Positions 35,866 to 46,000 of a stretch of 64,000 nucleotides of DNA are shown one piece after another. The notes below the pieces were generated by a model, which saw only the letters and a list, made by a program, of their open reading frames with translations, was not told the origin of the DNA and made no database searches. Source of the DNA: Selaginella moellendorffii. Lineage: Eukaryota > Streptophyta > Lycopodiopsida > Selaginellales > Selaginellaceae. The DNA lies in assembly GCF_000143415.4 (NCBI RefSeq), contig NW_003314294.1, forward strand, positions 811,453-875,452. The letters run 5' to 3'. Position numbers and translations under genes: made by a program. The first letter of the stretch is position 1, and each line of letters opens with the position of its first letter.

Positions 35866-36262
35866 CATGATTTCTTAAGCTAAAATAAAGCTGTTTTAAC
35901 TAATGTCTTATCCCCAAAAGATTCTACAGCCATGAAATGGTACTGGCTTGATCTTTATATGAGCTTTTTCAGTGTGAGGGTATATCCTTGTAAATTTAAA
36001 TTGAATTGGAATTTTTAATTGTACCAGCCACCTATAAAGGCACCAGACTTTATTAGACACTGCATATGACCCCTCTTGTGCATATATATATTTCTTTTCA
36101 AAAACTAAAAAAAAAAATTTATTCCTATATAACACTAAGGTGTGCCTTGTTCAGAAAATATCAAGCTGACCACAACTGATAAAAAACTTAAAGTACATAT
36201 TAAGCAATTTTGTAACATTTAAGATATAACACAATAAAAGAACTTAACAACTTTACTAAATA
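35313..36262. repeat. Large foldback (inverted repeat) with microsatellite loop
   Basis: The left arm at about 35313-35724 is the reverse complement of the right arm at about 35866-36262, at high but imperfect identity. For example, CAAGAGGGGTCACATGCAGT on the left pairs with the complement of ACTGCATATGACCCCTCTTG on the right. Arms are about 400 bp and the loop about 140 bp of TATG/TAGA repeat. A transcript from either strand would fold into a hairpin several hundred base pairs long. There is no coding capacity. It could be a foldback or MITE-like transposon, or an inverted duplication. Confidence 0.85.
35725..35865. repeat. Compound microsatellite (TATA/CATA/TAGA)
   Basis: TATATATG/CATACATA units followed by a perfect (TA)n run at about 35812-35836 and (TAGA)n at about 35836-35865. 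It forms the loop of the foldback. Confidence 0.9.
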
Positions 36263-37105
36263 CCACCACACACAAAGATACCATTGCCTTGAGATGCTGC
36301 AAGATGCATTATTACACCAATAGAACTTGCTCCACAACACTTTGTGAGAACATATGAGTGTATTCCAACAAGATCACAGGGGATACTAGCTATTGCAGCA
36401 TTGCATGCTGCAAAACAATGGATGAAATGATCATTCAGCAATGTCAACACCATCTTCAAAAATCTCATTACCTTCCATGTCAAAAATTTGAGTAGAGGCT
36501 CCACAACAGCCCCATCCACAGCAACCAGATGGTGATCTCTAGTGGCAGCTTCCAACCCTCCCCCGAATCCCATAGCAGTAGCCAATATAATTGAAACAAA
36601 CAAGAGAGTGAACCTTAGACCCTTAAGGTGTTATAACCTAAAATCCCATTAGAAAAATGGAATATTCTTAGAATATTTTTGTATTTTGTATCATTCTCCC
36701 CTACCTCATAACCCAGCCACAGATAGTAGCCCCGAGAAGCTAAACAAGCTTCATATGAAAGGAGTCCAAAGTAATACAGCCATAGAAAAAAGATGTTCAA
36801 ACTACAACACTAATATCACGAAAAATAGCCACAAAAGAAACAAAGCAATATGGCTTTCTTACATGACAATATAGTTATGGAAAGAAGATAAAGAATAGAA
36901 CAAACAACTCAAATTATATTGCAATACGGCTATAGAATTTAATTCTCCCCTTCCTCAGAAATATTATTTAAGTCATAGGAAATAGTCTTTTCACATCATT
37001 CTTAATTTCCTATATAGATTTTTCCATGAAATAACCATTCTATTGAACTAACAATTCCCAAATTGTCTTCTAGTGTGTTTTTACCAATCTTTGAGTAAAA
37101 ATATT
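36263..37105. other. AT-rich, no gene established
   Basis: A minus-strand frame at 36256-36603 (FGGGLEAATRDHHLVAVDGA and on) is open for 115 codons but matches no family I know. The rest has short frames only. Confidence 0.4.
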
Positions 37106-37560
37106 GGCCAAACTAACCTTCTCAACATCAATCTTTGGGATTTGGATGATGGACTGATTTACAACATTACTAGAGTGCAAACACACTTTAAACTTGCTCA
37201 CATAGAATATTAGATGAATTTTCAAACTAGCTGGCAAGTCCAAAATCTATGCAACATCTCCCACACATTGTAAAATTGTTTAAAACCCACAATACCATAG
37301 AGATAATTTAACACTTCCAACTTTTTTCAAAGACTATTGTGCATTTAACAACTTAAGAAAAACATTATCACTCTTGATAAAGATGATGTTAATTAACCAA
37401 TCTTTTGTCTCAATCTTGAGTTTGCCTCATGTTCAACTTTGCCAACTTAAACTTGTTTTGCATATCCTCCAGGAAATCACAAGCATGAGGTACTTGAACC
37501 AAAACTAAACTCAAAGTCATAGGAGACTTAGGCTTATAGCCATACATTGCCATACATAGA
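37106..37560 (-). mobile_element. Ty3/gypsy pol fragment (end of integrase)
   Basis: The minus strand translates to YGYKPKSPMTLSLVLVQVPH at about 37550-37490, then EDMQNKFKLAKLNMRQTQ, and after decay DLPASLKIHLIFYVSKFKVC at about 37240-37180. These match the tail of gypsy polyproteins (FGY.P.SPL...; ...LP...KIHPVFHVSLLK). It contains stops, and no LTR was found beside it. Confidence 0.72.
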
Positions 37561-39540
37561 GATATATAAATAGTTGATTAATAAGTACTATTGTGAGCAA
37601 ATTGAAGCAAAGTCAAGTATTTCTCCTATACTCTCTATCGAGTCAAGTTTCCCACAAAAAACTTCAACATATCTTTAACTTTTTATTCTTTAATATAATA
37701 TTTCTCACTTGCATCTTGTCAAATAGCTCTAGAACATACAACTTCCAGATGCAGGCATCAGGTGTTCATTGGCTGCATCAAATGTAGGACCATTATGGAG
37801 AATTAGGGAAGCAAGCTAACAAAGGAAAAGAGATTCAGCTTGGAACACTAAGCTTTGTCAATTGCCTAGCATTTTCTAGTTGCAAGCCAAGCTTTCCATT
37901 TTTACTTTAGATGCAAGCTTTGATCAGTAATTCCAAAGACAAATTGATTAATGTTATATTATCTAATATTAGAAATTGCCCAACTGAATCAGACCATCAA
38001 GGAGCAAAAAGTTGACAGAGCATACCTTGTTCTCGTTGCCAGCAGCAAGGCTAGAAAGCGCAGCCAATATCCGGTGCTATGGTCGGCTAGAGTCTTGAAA
38101 CCTTGCTTGATTGAGCCAAGGTTCACATCTTCTCATGTTTCACTCTTACAGACAAAGTGAAGAAAACTCATGTCAGTTGTTAGCCAATAGATGTAGGCTG
38201 GATTGCAAAAGTTCTGACCTCTTTTCTAGGGCTGGATTAGCAATGGAGTGCTATGGTCAGCACTCTGGAACAGTGTTGGAATATATACCAAGCAATAATA
38301 AAAACAAATGATATATATAATTTTATGTTAAATAGTCTTTGATAAGATCAGTTACAATATCAAACTAGAGAGCTGATAGTTCATATCCTTCCAATTTCTC
38401 CTGGTTAGCAAATTCATGCCAGAAAATGGTTTGAAAATTCTCCACACCCTGATCAATCCACGCAAGATTGCTCACAACTTGGAGTGGAAGAGTTCGAATG
38501 TGAGAGAAGAGCAAGTGCGTCAATCTCTTATGCCCCAGACTTTCTTAACATAGCGGGGCGTACATGTGACATATGTTATATTTCCTTCTCTCGCATGAGC
38601 CAATTGACGCTCCAATTGTGTCTCTCATTTATTGGTGAAAACATCAAGAAAATATTTCGAGGTTAGGTTCTTCATTTTTATTATTATAGATTAGAAATTG
38701 TCTAGAAAATGGTGGGCAGTTGACAAAGCTTACTCTTTTCCAAGTCTACTCCTCTCAACATAAACTCTAGATAGGGAACCCATGCCTAAAAGAGAAAATA
38801 TGTTTACGCACTAGCAAAAAGTCTATAATACCTACTTATTGAAGCTGAAGTTCTTAGACAATGTATGATTCACTCCCACTTGTCCTTGCATTTCAGTGGC
38901 CTATTTATCATTGGGAACATCATGTAAATTGTTAGAGATGCAATAGTAGCTGTGGGAAGATATTACCAGAGCAGACATGATGGAAAGTTGACGCTATATT
39001 TTAAATCAAATGGCACCTTGCTACACAGATATGTTAAAGTTAGCAGGCTCAATGTGTACCTCCATATCTGCATCGGGTAAATAATATATAGTCAGGTCCT
39101 TCACATCCACAAACACGTAAACTTACCAAACTTTGCTATATGGGGTATGTATGTATAGTTCTTGATCTGCAGAAATTGAAAAAAAAGATCACATACCACT
39201 TTTGACAGCCAGGACTGCCACAGGCTATTTGTTCCTACTAATGATCTGTAGTGCTTGCAAGCACAAAAATTCGCACTAGGACTCCACCCAAAATCCCCAT
39301 ATGGAAAGCACCATTCCATCATGAACATGGACGTGAAAAGAAGATGAAGGCTAAAGAGGGAACATTGCATTCATGTAAATGCTGGCACAAATATGGTCCA
39401 CTTTAAAGTGAACCATGTCTATATTATCCCACAGAAACAATCTGAGGAACCTAATAACAATATATGCTAGAGCAAGATATATGATTCTAATAAATGATCT
39501 AATTATTCATCAAGATTTTTAATTTTTAGGATAAATTTCG
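37561..39540. other. Intergenic stretch, no gene established
   Basis: Short frames only. A minus-strand exon-like frame at 39370-39195 (MQCSLFSLHLLFTSMFMMEW) ends at a GTATGT donor but has no recognisable partner. Short inverted and AT-rich runs are present. Confidence 0.45.
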
Positions 39541-39561
39541 ATAAAAAAATAAGGGAATATT

Positions 39562-41118
39562 CTACAGAGGTTCCTCCCCAGAGAGCTCCTCGAGCGACTT
39601 TCCTTTGGTCTCGGGCACCAGCAGCGAGAACACCAGCCCCAGCGAGTTGCAAAATCCCAGCACGATGAGCGCGTTCCTCAAACCAATCCCCGTGTGGTAC
39701 CCCTTGTCGATCTCGCTGCTGTGCCTGCTCTGGCTCGCGTACAGGAACCCAAACGATCCAACAATGGCCCCGGCCTTGCCAGCCGCCGCCGATATCCCAT
39801 GGCACGTCGAGCGCAGCCGCGCCGGGAACAGCTCCGCCGGGACGATGAAGGTGGTGGCATTCGGGCCGAAGTTGGCGAAGAAGAACGTGAACGCGTACAG
39901 GACTATGAAGGCGGTGTGATGATCCTTGAGGTAGTGGTAAGGCACGGCCAGTGCGAACATAAACACCGTCATGAAGAAGAAGCCGATGAGCTGGATCACG
40001 AAGCGGCCGAGCTTGTCGATGAGGAGGACTGTCACCCAGTATCCTGGAACCGTGGAGCACAGAGCTATCAGCGCCTGGGCTCTCGAGATCCTGTAAACTT
40101 CCTCTAGCGCGCTCATCTTCTTGGCACTCTCGAGCCACCCCACGGCCGTGAACACGTCCTTCTGGAAGAGGTTCTGGCTGTAGAAGGCGATATCGAGGAG
40201 GAACCAAGTCGTGGTTGTCCCCAGGAGATGGAGCCCGTGCCTCCTCACGAACTCCCTCGAGAAAAGCTTGTATGTTGGAGGCTGCGGTCGAGACTGCTGT
40301 ACCTCAGCTTCCGAGCTAGTAATAGTAGCATCGATCCGGACCTGTAACACCTTGCTCATGTCTTCCGCTGCCTGGCTCACGTTGCCTTCAACCAGAGCTG
40401 TGTAGCGAGCCGTCTCCGGCATCTTCATCCTCCAGTAGTAAGTTAACGCCGCCGGGACTGCCCCAAGCATGAGAATGATCCTCCACACGTAGTCAGCCTC
40501 AGGAGGAGTTGAAGCAACGTGATCGACGATGAAGGCCGGACTCGGATATGCGTGCCTGAAGATGGCAGACACCAGCAGAGAAACCGCGGCACCTGCTAGA
40601 ATCCCAAAGCCTTGCATGGCAAAGACCGCCGCAATGAAGGCGCCTCTGGTCTTCTGGTTGGCATACTCGGACATGATCGTTGCTGATAATGGATAGTCTC
40701 CGCCAATACCAAAACCCAGCCAGAACCGGAAGAAGCACAGCGTCCCAATCACTGACTTCGCCGAGTGACCGAATGAGAGGCCCGAGGCTATCGCTGAGAA
40801 GAACATTAGCATCAGAGTGATGCCATAGACTTTCTTCCGTCCCATTCGGTCCCCGAGCCAGCCGAAGAAAAGCTGGCCGGCGAAAGTTCCACAGAGAGCC
40901 ACGGCAGTTACTGCGGAAGAAACATTGGCCGGAAGAGTACCTGGTTTGCCTGTCGTGGGATCATAGTAGTACAGACGGCCTAGCAGCTTCGTCACTGTCG
41001 TAATGCAGAAAAGATCGTACGAGTCTGTGAAGAATCCCATCCCTGCGATGACGATAGTCGTGAAGTGGTACCATTGTGTCTTGGCCTTGTCGAGAGCGGA
41101 GAGCACCTCGATAGCCAT
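39562..41118 (-). CDS. PHT1: PHT1 family inorganic phosphate:proton symporter
   Basis: Intact, intronless, 518 residues, the usual PHT1 length. It imports phosphate with protons across the plasma membrane. The protein has 12 predicted membrane helices of the major facilitator fold. The PHT1 signature [20 protein letters not shown] starts at residue 139. The MFS motif [19 protein letters not shown] covers 81-99, FFTDSYDLF in helix 1 contains the conserved Asp, and the C-terminus [14 protein letters not shown] matches the family. The central loop (residues about 255-290) is the expected hydrophilic linker. The ATG at 41118 gives the standard PHT1 N-terminus ([20 protein letters not shown]). Only 114 bp separate it from the stop of the upstream coiled-coil gene on the same strand, and that gap has a P1BS box just after that stop codon. 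Phosphate-starvation control is therefore likely. Its closest paralogue number cannot be assigned by eye. Confidence 0.96.
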   Translation of the reverse strand: MAIEVLSALDKAKTQWYHFTTIVIAGMGFFTDSYDLFCITTVTKLLGRLYYYDPTTGKPGTLPANVSSAVTAVALCGTFAGQLFFGWLGDRMGRKKVYGITLMLMFFSAIASGLSFGHSAKSVIGTLCFFRFWLGFGIGGDYPLSATIMSEYANQKTRGAFIAAVFAMQGFGILAGAAVSLLVSAIFRHAYPSPAFIVDHVASTPPEADYVWRIILMLGAVPAALTYYWRMKMPETARYTALVEGNVSQAAEDMSKVLQVRIDATITSSEAEVQQSRPQPPTYKLFSREFVRRHGLHLLGTTTTWFLLDIAFYSQNLFQKDVFTAVGWLESAKKMSALEEVYRISRAQALIALCSTVPGYWVTVLLIDKLGRFVIQLIGFFFMTVFMFALAVPYHYLKDHHTAFIVLYAFTFFFANFGPNATTFIVPAELFPARLRSTCHGISAAAGKAGAIVGSFGFLYASQSRHSSEIDKGYHTGIGLRNALIVLGFCNSLGLVFSLLVPETKGKSLEELSGEEPL

Positions 41119-41220
41119 CTCTGCCTAAATCCCTTCCACCCTGTACGCGCTATACATATACAGCGAAAAAAAAAGTAAAGGAAGTCCATACATGGACGAA
41201 ACGACCAAATGGAGTTTCCC

Positions 41221-41228
41221 GAATATGC
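41221..41228 (-). promoter_or_regulatory. P1BS (PHR1-binding site) upstream of PHT1
   Basis: GAATATGC fits the palindromic consensus GNATATNC bound by PHR1-type MYB factors that switch on phosphate-starvation genes. It is about 103 bp upstream of the PHT1 ATG and 5 bp downstream of the neighbouring stop codon. An eight-base motif can occur by chance, but its position before a phosphate transporter is meaningful. Confidence 0.55.
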
Positions 41229-41232
41229 CCTT

Positions 41233-42471
41233 TTACAAACCGCGGTTAGCTTTGAAGTTGTTGGCTGTTTCAATGAGATCCGCGTTTGCGTGTATCAAGT
41301 TCTCGATAACCTGCAAAAGGAAAGATTAGATACAGAAAGCAAAGCTGGTACAAAAGCTTTTTACCTTCGAGTGCTGCCGTAGATTCACCTCGAAAACATG
41401 TTTTTCTTCACTGATAGCCTTCAAGGACTCGACAACTTTGTCACGCTCTTTGGCATCCTTCTCGCATTGGTCCATGAGTTGTGCGATGGCCGTTGCCTGC
41501 AAGAAATTTTATTCTAGCCTCAAAAGTCACATGAGCTAACTACGTACCTGACGCTCTAGAATGCCTGATTTTACACTGCACTCTTCCGCAAGTACTGCTT
41601 TCTCTGAAGCTAATTGAGCCCGGTCTTTGCCCAGAGCCTGCAAGTGATGAGTCACATCCCTGTGGAAACGAGATCACCTATCATGCCAAGTTCTGGCTTT
41701 AAAGTTCGCTTACCGGCTTTGAGTGTCGTGCTGGAAGAGGTCTTGTTGCTGTACATGGAGACGAGTTCGTAACACAAAATTCTCCTTCATCAGAGCTTCC
41801 TTGCTGGCCACCTAATGCAACGAGAGAAAAGAAAACTTTAGGTGAGAACCAAAACCATCAAGAACTTGCCTCGTTTGCCAGAGCTTCTTGGAGCTCTTCA
41901 ACTTTAGCGTTTGCAGCCGCCAAATCATCATTCACCTTCTCGAGCTCCTCGGCAGCCCCTACACCTGCGCGCTAAACATCAAAACGAAAGGAAAGAACAA
42001 TAAAACTCAAGGCTTCCATTAAACGTGAGAATGTTACTCGTTACCAGTAACGTGATGCAACCACGCGAAAGATCCTGTGGAAAGTTCTCTCTTGTCAACA
42101 CGAAGGAAGAAAAGCTATAGACGAGGAAAAGAAGAAGAGGAATGGTGAAAGAAATTCACACCTCATCCGAGCGGAGAAAATCAGCTACTAGTGTTAGCGC
42201 TGCAGCCCTGAAATTCGCTACTCGCCTGGAAAAGAAGAAAGAAGAAGGAAGAATGAGATGGTGTATAGATAGTAGATCGATGATCGATCACTCACTCCTT
42301 CCCTATCGGCGAGAATGCGGCATTCTCGATCGCATGCACCACTCGGAGGAGCTGAAATATTTTGGGAGAAGCATCGACGCTGCCGGCCGCCAACGATCCA
42401 TCGGCTTGTAGATCGGAGAGGAGCGCCAGACCTGCCTGGTAGCGATCGATCGGCGCCTTCCCCGGATCCAT
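41233..42471 (-). CDS. Coiled-coil protein of unknown function, eight exons
   Basis: Complete gene model of 263 residues. Exons (minus): 42471-42296, 42225-42162, 42074-42045, 41971-41870, 41811-41714, 41659-41548, 41496-41365, 41310-41233. All phases join correctly, and introns are 51-87 bp. The N-terminus MDPGKAPIDRYQAGLALLSD is followed by a helical region, then long heptad-rich helices (EELEKVNDDLAAANAKVEEL; QLASEKAVLAEECSVKSGIL; LMDQCEKDAKERDKVVESLK), and the end VIENLIHANADLIETANNFK. Intron 4 begins GC rather than GT (GAG/GCAAGT), an accepted minor class. An out-of-frame ATG lies 10 nt upstream of the start and could lower translation. It has the shape of a structural or complex-subunit protein; I do not recognise the family. 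Confidence 0.8.
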
Positions 42472-42549
42472 GGCCGGTCATGCTTCTCTCTACACGAGAA
42501 CAGAAGAACCCTAGGACTTCTATATGAAATATTTTGCGTATTTGTTCCA

Positions 42550-43007
42550 TCACGGTAAGATATTGACATAGCCCACGGCGATCGCTACTGCGAGAATCGC
42601 GAGCGGTGGGACGAGCACGAACAGCCCGATTGTGGCAAACGTCCCAGAATCATCGCGCTGCGAGACTTTGTCTAGGTACTCCTGGCGCTTGATGTTCCTC
42701 TGGACCGAGATTTTGGGCTTCTTGTACCGCGAGTACACCAGTGGCACGGAGAAATCCGAGCCCTCCTCGCTGTTACCGTAGCGATCGACGAGCTTGCTCG
42801 CGATTGTATTGCTGCTGCTGCTGCTGCTGCTGCCTGGAGATCGAATGATAGAAATACCTGAGATCGCGAAGAGGGATGGATCGAAATATTTCGGTAGCGT
42901 GGCTTACTCGATTGCGTCAAGCGCTCCAAGCGCTCCAGCATAGATTGGGAAGAGGAAGAAGAGGAGCCTAGCAAAGAAAGAATGAAATTTTGGCCTGGAG
43001 GAAACAT
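42550..43007 (-). CDS. Small single-pass membrane protein, two exons
   Basis: Exon 1 is 43007 to about 42909, starting MFPPGQNFILSLLGSSSSSS. It ends with a GTAAGC donor. Exon 2 is 42833-42550 and starts in a GCA repeat that is read as serines. The frames join exactly to give about 127 residues. The mature part is KLVDRYGNSEEGSDFSVPLV, then YSRYKKPKISVQRNIKRQEY, and a membrane helix GLFVLVPPLAILAVAIAVGY close to the C-terminus NILP. The Ser-rich start followed by basic residues would suit an organelle transit peptide, so a chloroplast or mitochondrial membrane protein is plausible. An internal ATG (MLERLERL, about 42941) is an alternative start. Family not recognised. Confidence 0.6.
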
Positions 43008-43249
43008 CGCGACTTACTCGCTTTGTCCGATCTTTCGACCTCCGCTCGACATTTCCAGGATCCCGCGCTAGAATGCGTCGAGCAGTGGAGAAATTTGCCT
43101 TCTCCTCTCCCATTCCAAACACACGAAGGAGTGGAAACCCTAGAAAACAGAGCCATGGAAGCAAACACTTGGCTCGCCCTTGCCTTCACACGATTTGATT
43201 CGCTCCTCAGTCGGTTTTTAACGGAGCTTACTTCGTTAGCTAAACAGAG

Positions 43250-45580
43250 CTACCGTACATTCGTTACTTTAACCGAAGCAGCCGAGCTAGAGCTTTTGGC
43301 GAACAATCCAGCCATGGAGATGTACGGTGATGGGCTCTTGGGATCCATTCTGGCAGCTGCTTGAGCCCCCAGTTTCTTGGAGTTTTGATCCAATTCACAA
43401 GCGCCGAGGAGGCTTCCAAGAGACACATCGTTTGGAGAATGCGGCATGGAATTGATCAAATCTTTCGCGTTTTGGAGCTCTCCAGCTCGAGAGAGGATGT
43501 CGATCATTGTGTTGAAGTGTTCTTTGCTTGGCTCCAATCCATGATCGCGTTGCATCAGCATGAAACACTCCAAACCAGTGGCGAGCATACCAATCCGGCT
43601 GCAAGCAGTCAAGATTGTCATGAAAGTGACCTCGTCAGGAGCGATGCCTTCTACTTGGAGCATGAAAAAATGCGCAATGCCATGATTGAGATGCCCGTTT
43701 TGGGCATATGCTGTGATCATAGTATTCCAAGACACAGTGTCCAAATATTCTGGCATCTCGCTAAACATTTTCTCTGCAAAGGTGAGATTCCCTACCTGTG
43801 AATATCCCGCTATGGCAATGTTCCAAACCACACTGTCCCGGAAAGGCATTCTTTCAAACACAAATCTTGCTTCCAGCATATACCCATATTGGGCATATGC
43901 CGAGAGCATTGTCGTGTGGATCAATATGTCATGCCAAGGCATTAGATAAAAAACACGCTTCGCATCTTCCAGATACCCGTTGTGGGAATATCCATTAAAC
44001 ATTACTGTCCAGGCGACTAAATCTCTTTCAGGCATGGAATCAAACACGCTTCTGGCCTCTTCCAAATGCCCCTTTTGTGAAAACGCCGCCACCATTGTGG
44101 TGAGAGAAGCCATATCAAATTCTGGAATTCTCGAATGGAAGAACTCTCTCACGCGTTCCAAATCTCCAATTCTCGCATAGAAATGAAGAAGAACATTCCA
44201 AGATACTATGTTCCGGCACGGCATTCTCACAAAAACATCTCTCACTTTCAAGATAGACTCCGCCTGGGCATACGATGAAAGCAGTGAATTCCAACACAAG
44301 AGGCTAGCTTCTGGCATCTCCTCGAACAAATGTCCCGATTTTTCCACAGGCACATACCAGCAAAATCCCTGGAACAAAGTTTCCCAGGAAGAATAATCAT
44401 GCTGCGGCATTAGATCAAAAACTCGCTTTGCTTCCTTGATATGTCCTTCTTGGGCATATCCCGCGAGAAGAACATACCAAGACACCAAGTTCTTCTCCGG
44501 GATTAAATCAAAGAGTTCCTTCGCTTCTTTCAAATCGCCCTCTTGCGCGAGCGCCGCCACCATCGCCGTCCACGATATCACATCTCTCCCCGGCATAGAA
44601 TCAAACACGGAGTGAGCTTGAGCGATATATCCATTGAGGGCATAGACCTGGAGCAGCGAATTCCACGAGACGATATCTGGAAATGGCAGTGAATCGAAGA
44701 GCTTCTTTGATTCATCCACATTTCCTTCACGCCCAAGAGCTGCAATCAATGAATTCCATGACACAACGTTCCAATCAGGCATTGCTTGGAAGATCTCTCG
44801 AGCTTCCTGGACAAGCCCAGCATCCGCGTAGGCCTGGAGCATCGCAGTCCAGGAAACAATGCTTCGATTGGGCATGAGATCAAACAATCTTCGAGCACCT
44901 GGCAAATCGCCTTCCTTGGCAATCGCGATGAGCATCACGGTCCAAGAGATCACATCCTTGACCGGAATTCGCTCAAAAATCTCACGGGCAGCGTGGATTC
45001 GTCCGGCATCCGCGAGACCGCGCAAGAGCGTGTTCCAAGAAACTGCATTGGGCCGCGCGATTGTGTGGAACACTTCAGTTGCTTTGTCAACTTGCCCATT
45101 CCGGGCAAAGGCTGCGATCATCGTGTTCTTCGCTTCGATGGTCTTCACTGGCATTTTCTCGTAAAGGGCATTCGCTTGTAACGTCTCCCCAGCAGAACTA
45201 TAAGCCGCTATGATCGAATTCCATGACACTGGAGTGTGATGTGGCATAGCATTGAAAGTTTGTCTCGCTTCCAGCAGATTCCCATTGGAGGCAAAAGTAT
45301 GAATCAAGATGTTCCAAGAGAAGGCGTTGGGCTGATCGATCGATCGGAACACCGCGCGCGCATCCTCGACGCAGCCACATTTCCCATACATCTGGATCAT
45401 CAAGTTCGCAAGATAGACGCTCCTTCGATGCTTGCTCTTGAGAATCCTGGCATGGGTCTGGCGAGCAGCAACGAGATCGCTGGTATCGCCGCAGTGCCGC
45501 AAGCACACTGCGAATTCCTCCATGAATTGATGATCATCGCGTGGGAGTTCTCGAGCGGAGGAGATCATGGTATCAAGCAT
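43250..45580 (-). CDS. Pentatricopeptide repeat (PPR) protein
   Basis: Intact, intronless, 776 residues. PPR proteins bind organellar RNA, each repeat reading one base. About 20 repeats follow one another, most of them the short S type of about 31 residues (for example DVISWTAMVAALAQEGDLKE and NVVSWNSLIAALGREGNVDE). The array starts near residue 60 after a PLS-like opening (QTHARILKSKHRRSVYLANL) and ends with a longer repeat (IAPDEVTFMTILTACSRIGM) and an E1-like tail (PNDVSLGSLLGACELDQNSK). There is no DYW domain, so editing, if it does any, would need a partner deaminase. A targeting peptide is not obvious. The next gene downstream on the same strand starts 242 bp away. A broken PPR tail lies just upstream at 45619-46000. 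Confidence 0.93.
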   Translation of the reverse strand: MLDTMISSARELPRDDHQFMEEFAVCLRHCGDTSDLVAARQTHARILKSKHRRSVYLANLMIQMYGKCGCVEDARAVFRSIDQPNAFSWNILIHTFASNGNLLEARQTFNAMPHHTPVSWNSIIAAYSSAGETLQANALYEKMPVKTIEAKNTMIAAFARNGQVDKATEVFHTIARPNAVSWNTLLRGLADAGRIHAAREIFERIPVKDVISWTVMLIAIAKEGDLPGARRLFDLMPNRSIVSWTAMLQAYADAGLVQEAREIFQAMPDWNVVSWNSLIAALGREGNVDESKKLFDSLPFPDIVSWNSLLQVYALNGYIAQAHSVFDSMPGRDVISWTAMVAALAQEGDLKEAKELFDLIPEKNLVSWYVLLAGYAQEGHIKEAKRVFDLMPQHDYSSWETLFQGFCWYVPVEKSGHLFEEMPEASLLCWNSLLSSYAQAESILKVRDVFVRMPCRNIVSWNVLLHFYARIGDLERVREFFHSRIPEFDMASLTTMVAAFSQKGHLEEARSVFDSMPERDLVAWTVMFNGYSHNGYLEDAKRVFYLMPWHDILIHTTMLSAYAQYGYMLEARFVFERMPFRDSVVWNIAIAGYSQVGNLTFAEKMFSEMPEYLDTVSWNTMITAYAQNGHLNHGIAHFFMLQVEGIAPDEVTFMTILTACSRIGMLATGLECFMLMQRDHGLEPSKEHFNTMIDILSRAGELQNAKDLINSMPHSPNDVSLGSLLGACELDQNSKKLGAQAAARMDPKSPSPYISMAGLFAKSSSSAASVKVTNVR

Positions 45581-45618
45581 TCTTGCCTAGATCTTTTTGC
45601 CTAGCAAGCTCCCCAGCA

Positions 45619-46000
45619 AGAGATATGGCGATGCTGATCCATTCATTCCCAGCAGTGATCGCGCTGCTCTAGATCCCCTCTGTCGCGGTCGACCCGCGAT
45701 CCCCACAAGATCTCGTCCGCTGCCACTGGCATCGCCTCGATCAGGCCCTCGGCATCGCCCAATCGGCCGGATCGATACAGCATGTCCATGACGCAGCTGT
45801 AGTGCTCCCACCACCATCAATTCGAAGAGCGCGCAGCACTGCTCCAGCTGCACGCCGCCAGGATGCTCGTGAAGGCGATCTAGTCGGGCATCTCTCATAG
45901 TCGCTGATCAGGGGAGGATCATGTTGTGCTCGGGCAAAGGCATCTTTTGTGCAAGAGAGATCCCCATTCTGGGCATATACCGTTATGTTCCAGAAGTAGG
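45619..46000 (-). pseudogene. PPR gene 3' fragment
   Basis: Minus-strand pieces read ITVYAQNGDL (about 45990-45960), IAFTSILAACS (about 45880) and HYSCVMDMLYRSGRLGDAEG followed by LIEAMP...WGS (about 45805-45700). This is the usual last repeats and E-motif entry of a PLS-type PPR protein. Stops interrupt it (for example after MPD near 45885). Probably the decayed tail of a PPR gene whose 5' part is lost; it abuts the start of the intact PPR gene. Confidence 0.65.

Noticed and set aside
36256-36603. 115-codon minus frame next to the foldback
   Set aside because: No recognisable motif, and not enough evidence to call a gene; kept only as a note.
39503-40207. 234-codon minus frame overlapping the phosphate transporter
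   Set aside because: Out-of-frame shadow of PHT1, low-complexity and Arg-rich.
41141-41165. TATA-like TGTATATGTATAG as the PHT1 TATA box
   Set aside because: It is within about 45 bp of the ATG, which leaves almost no leader; possible but too weak to list as a feature.
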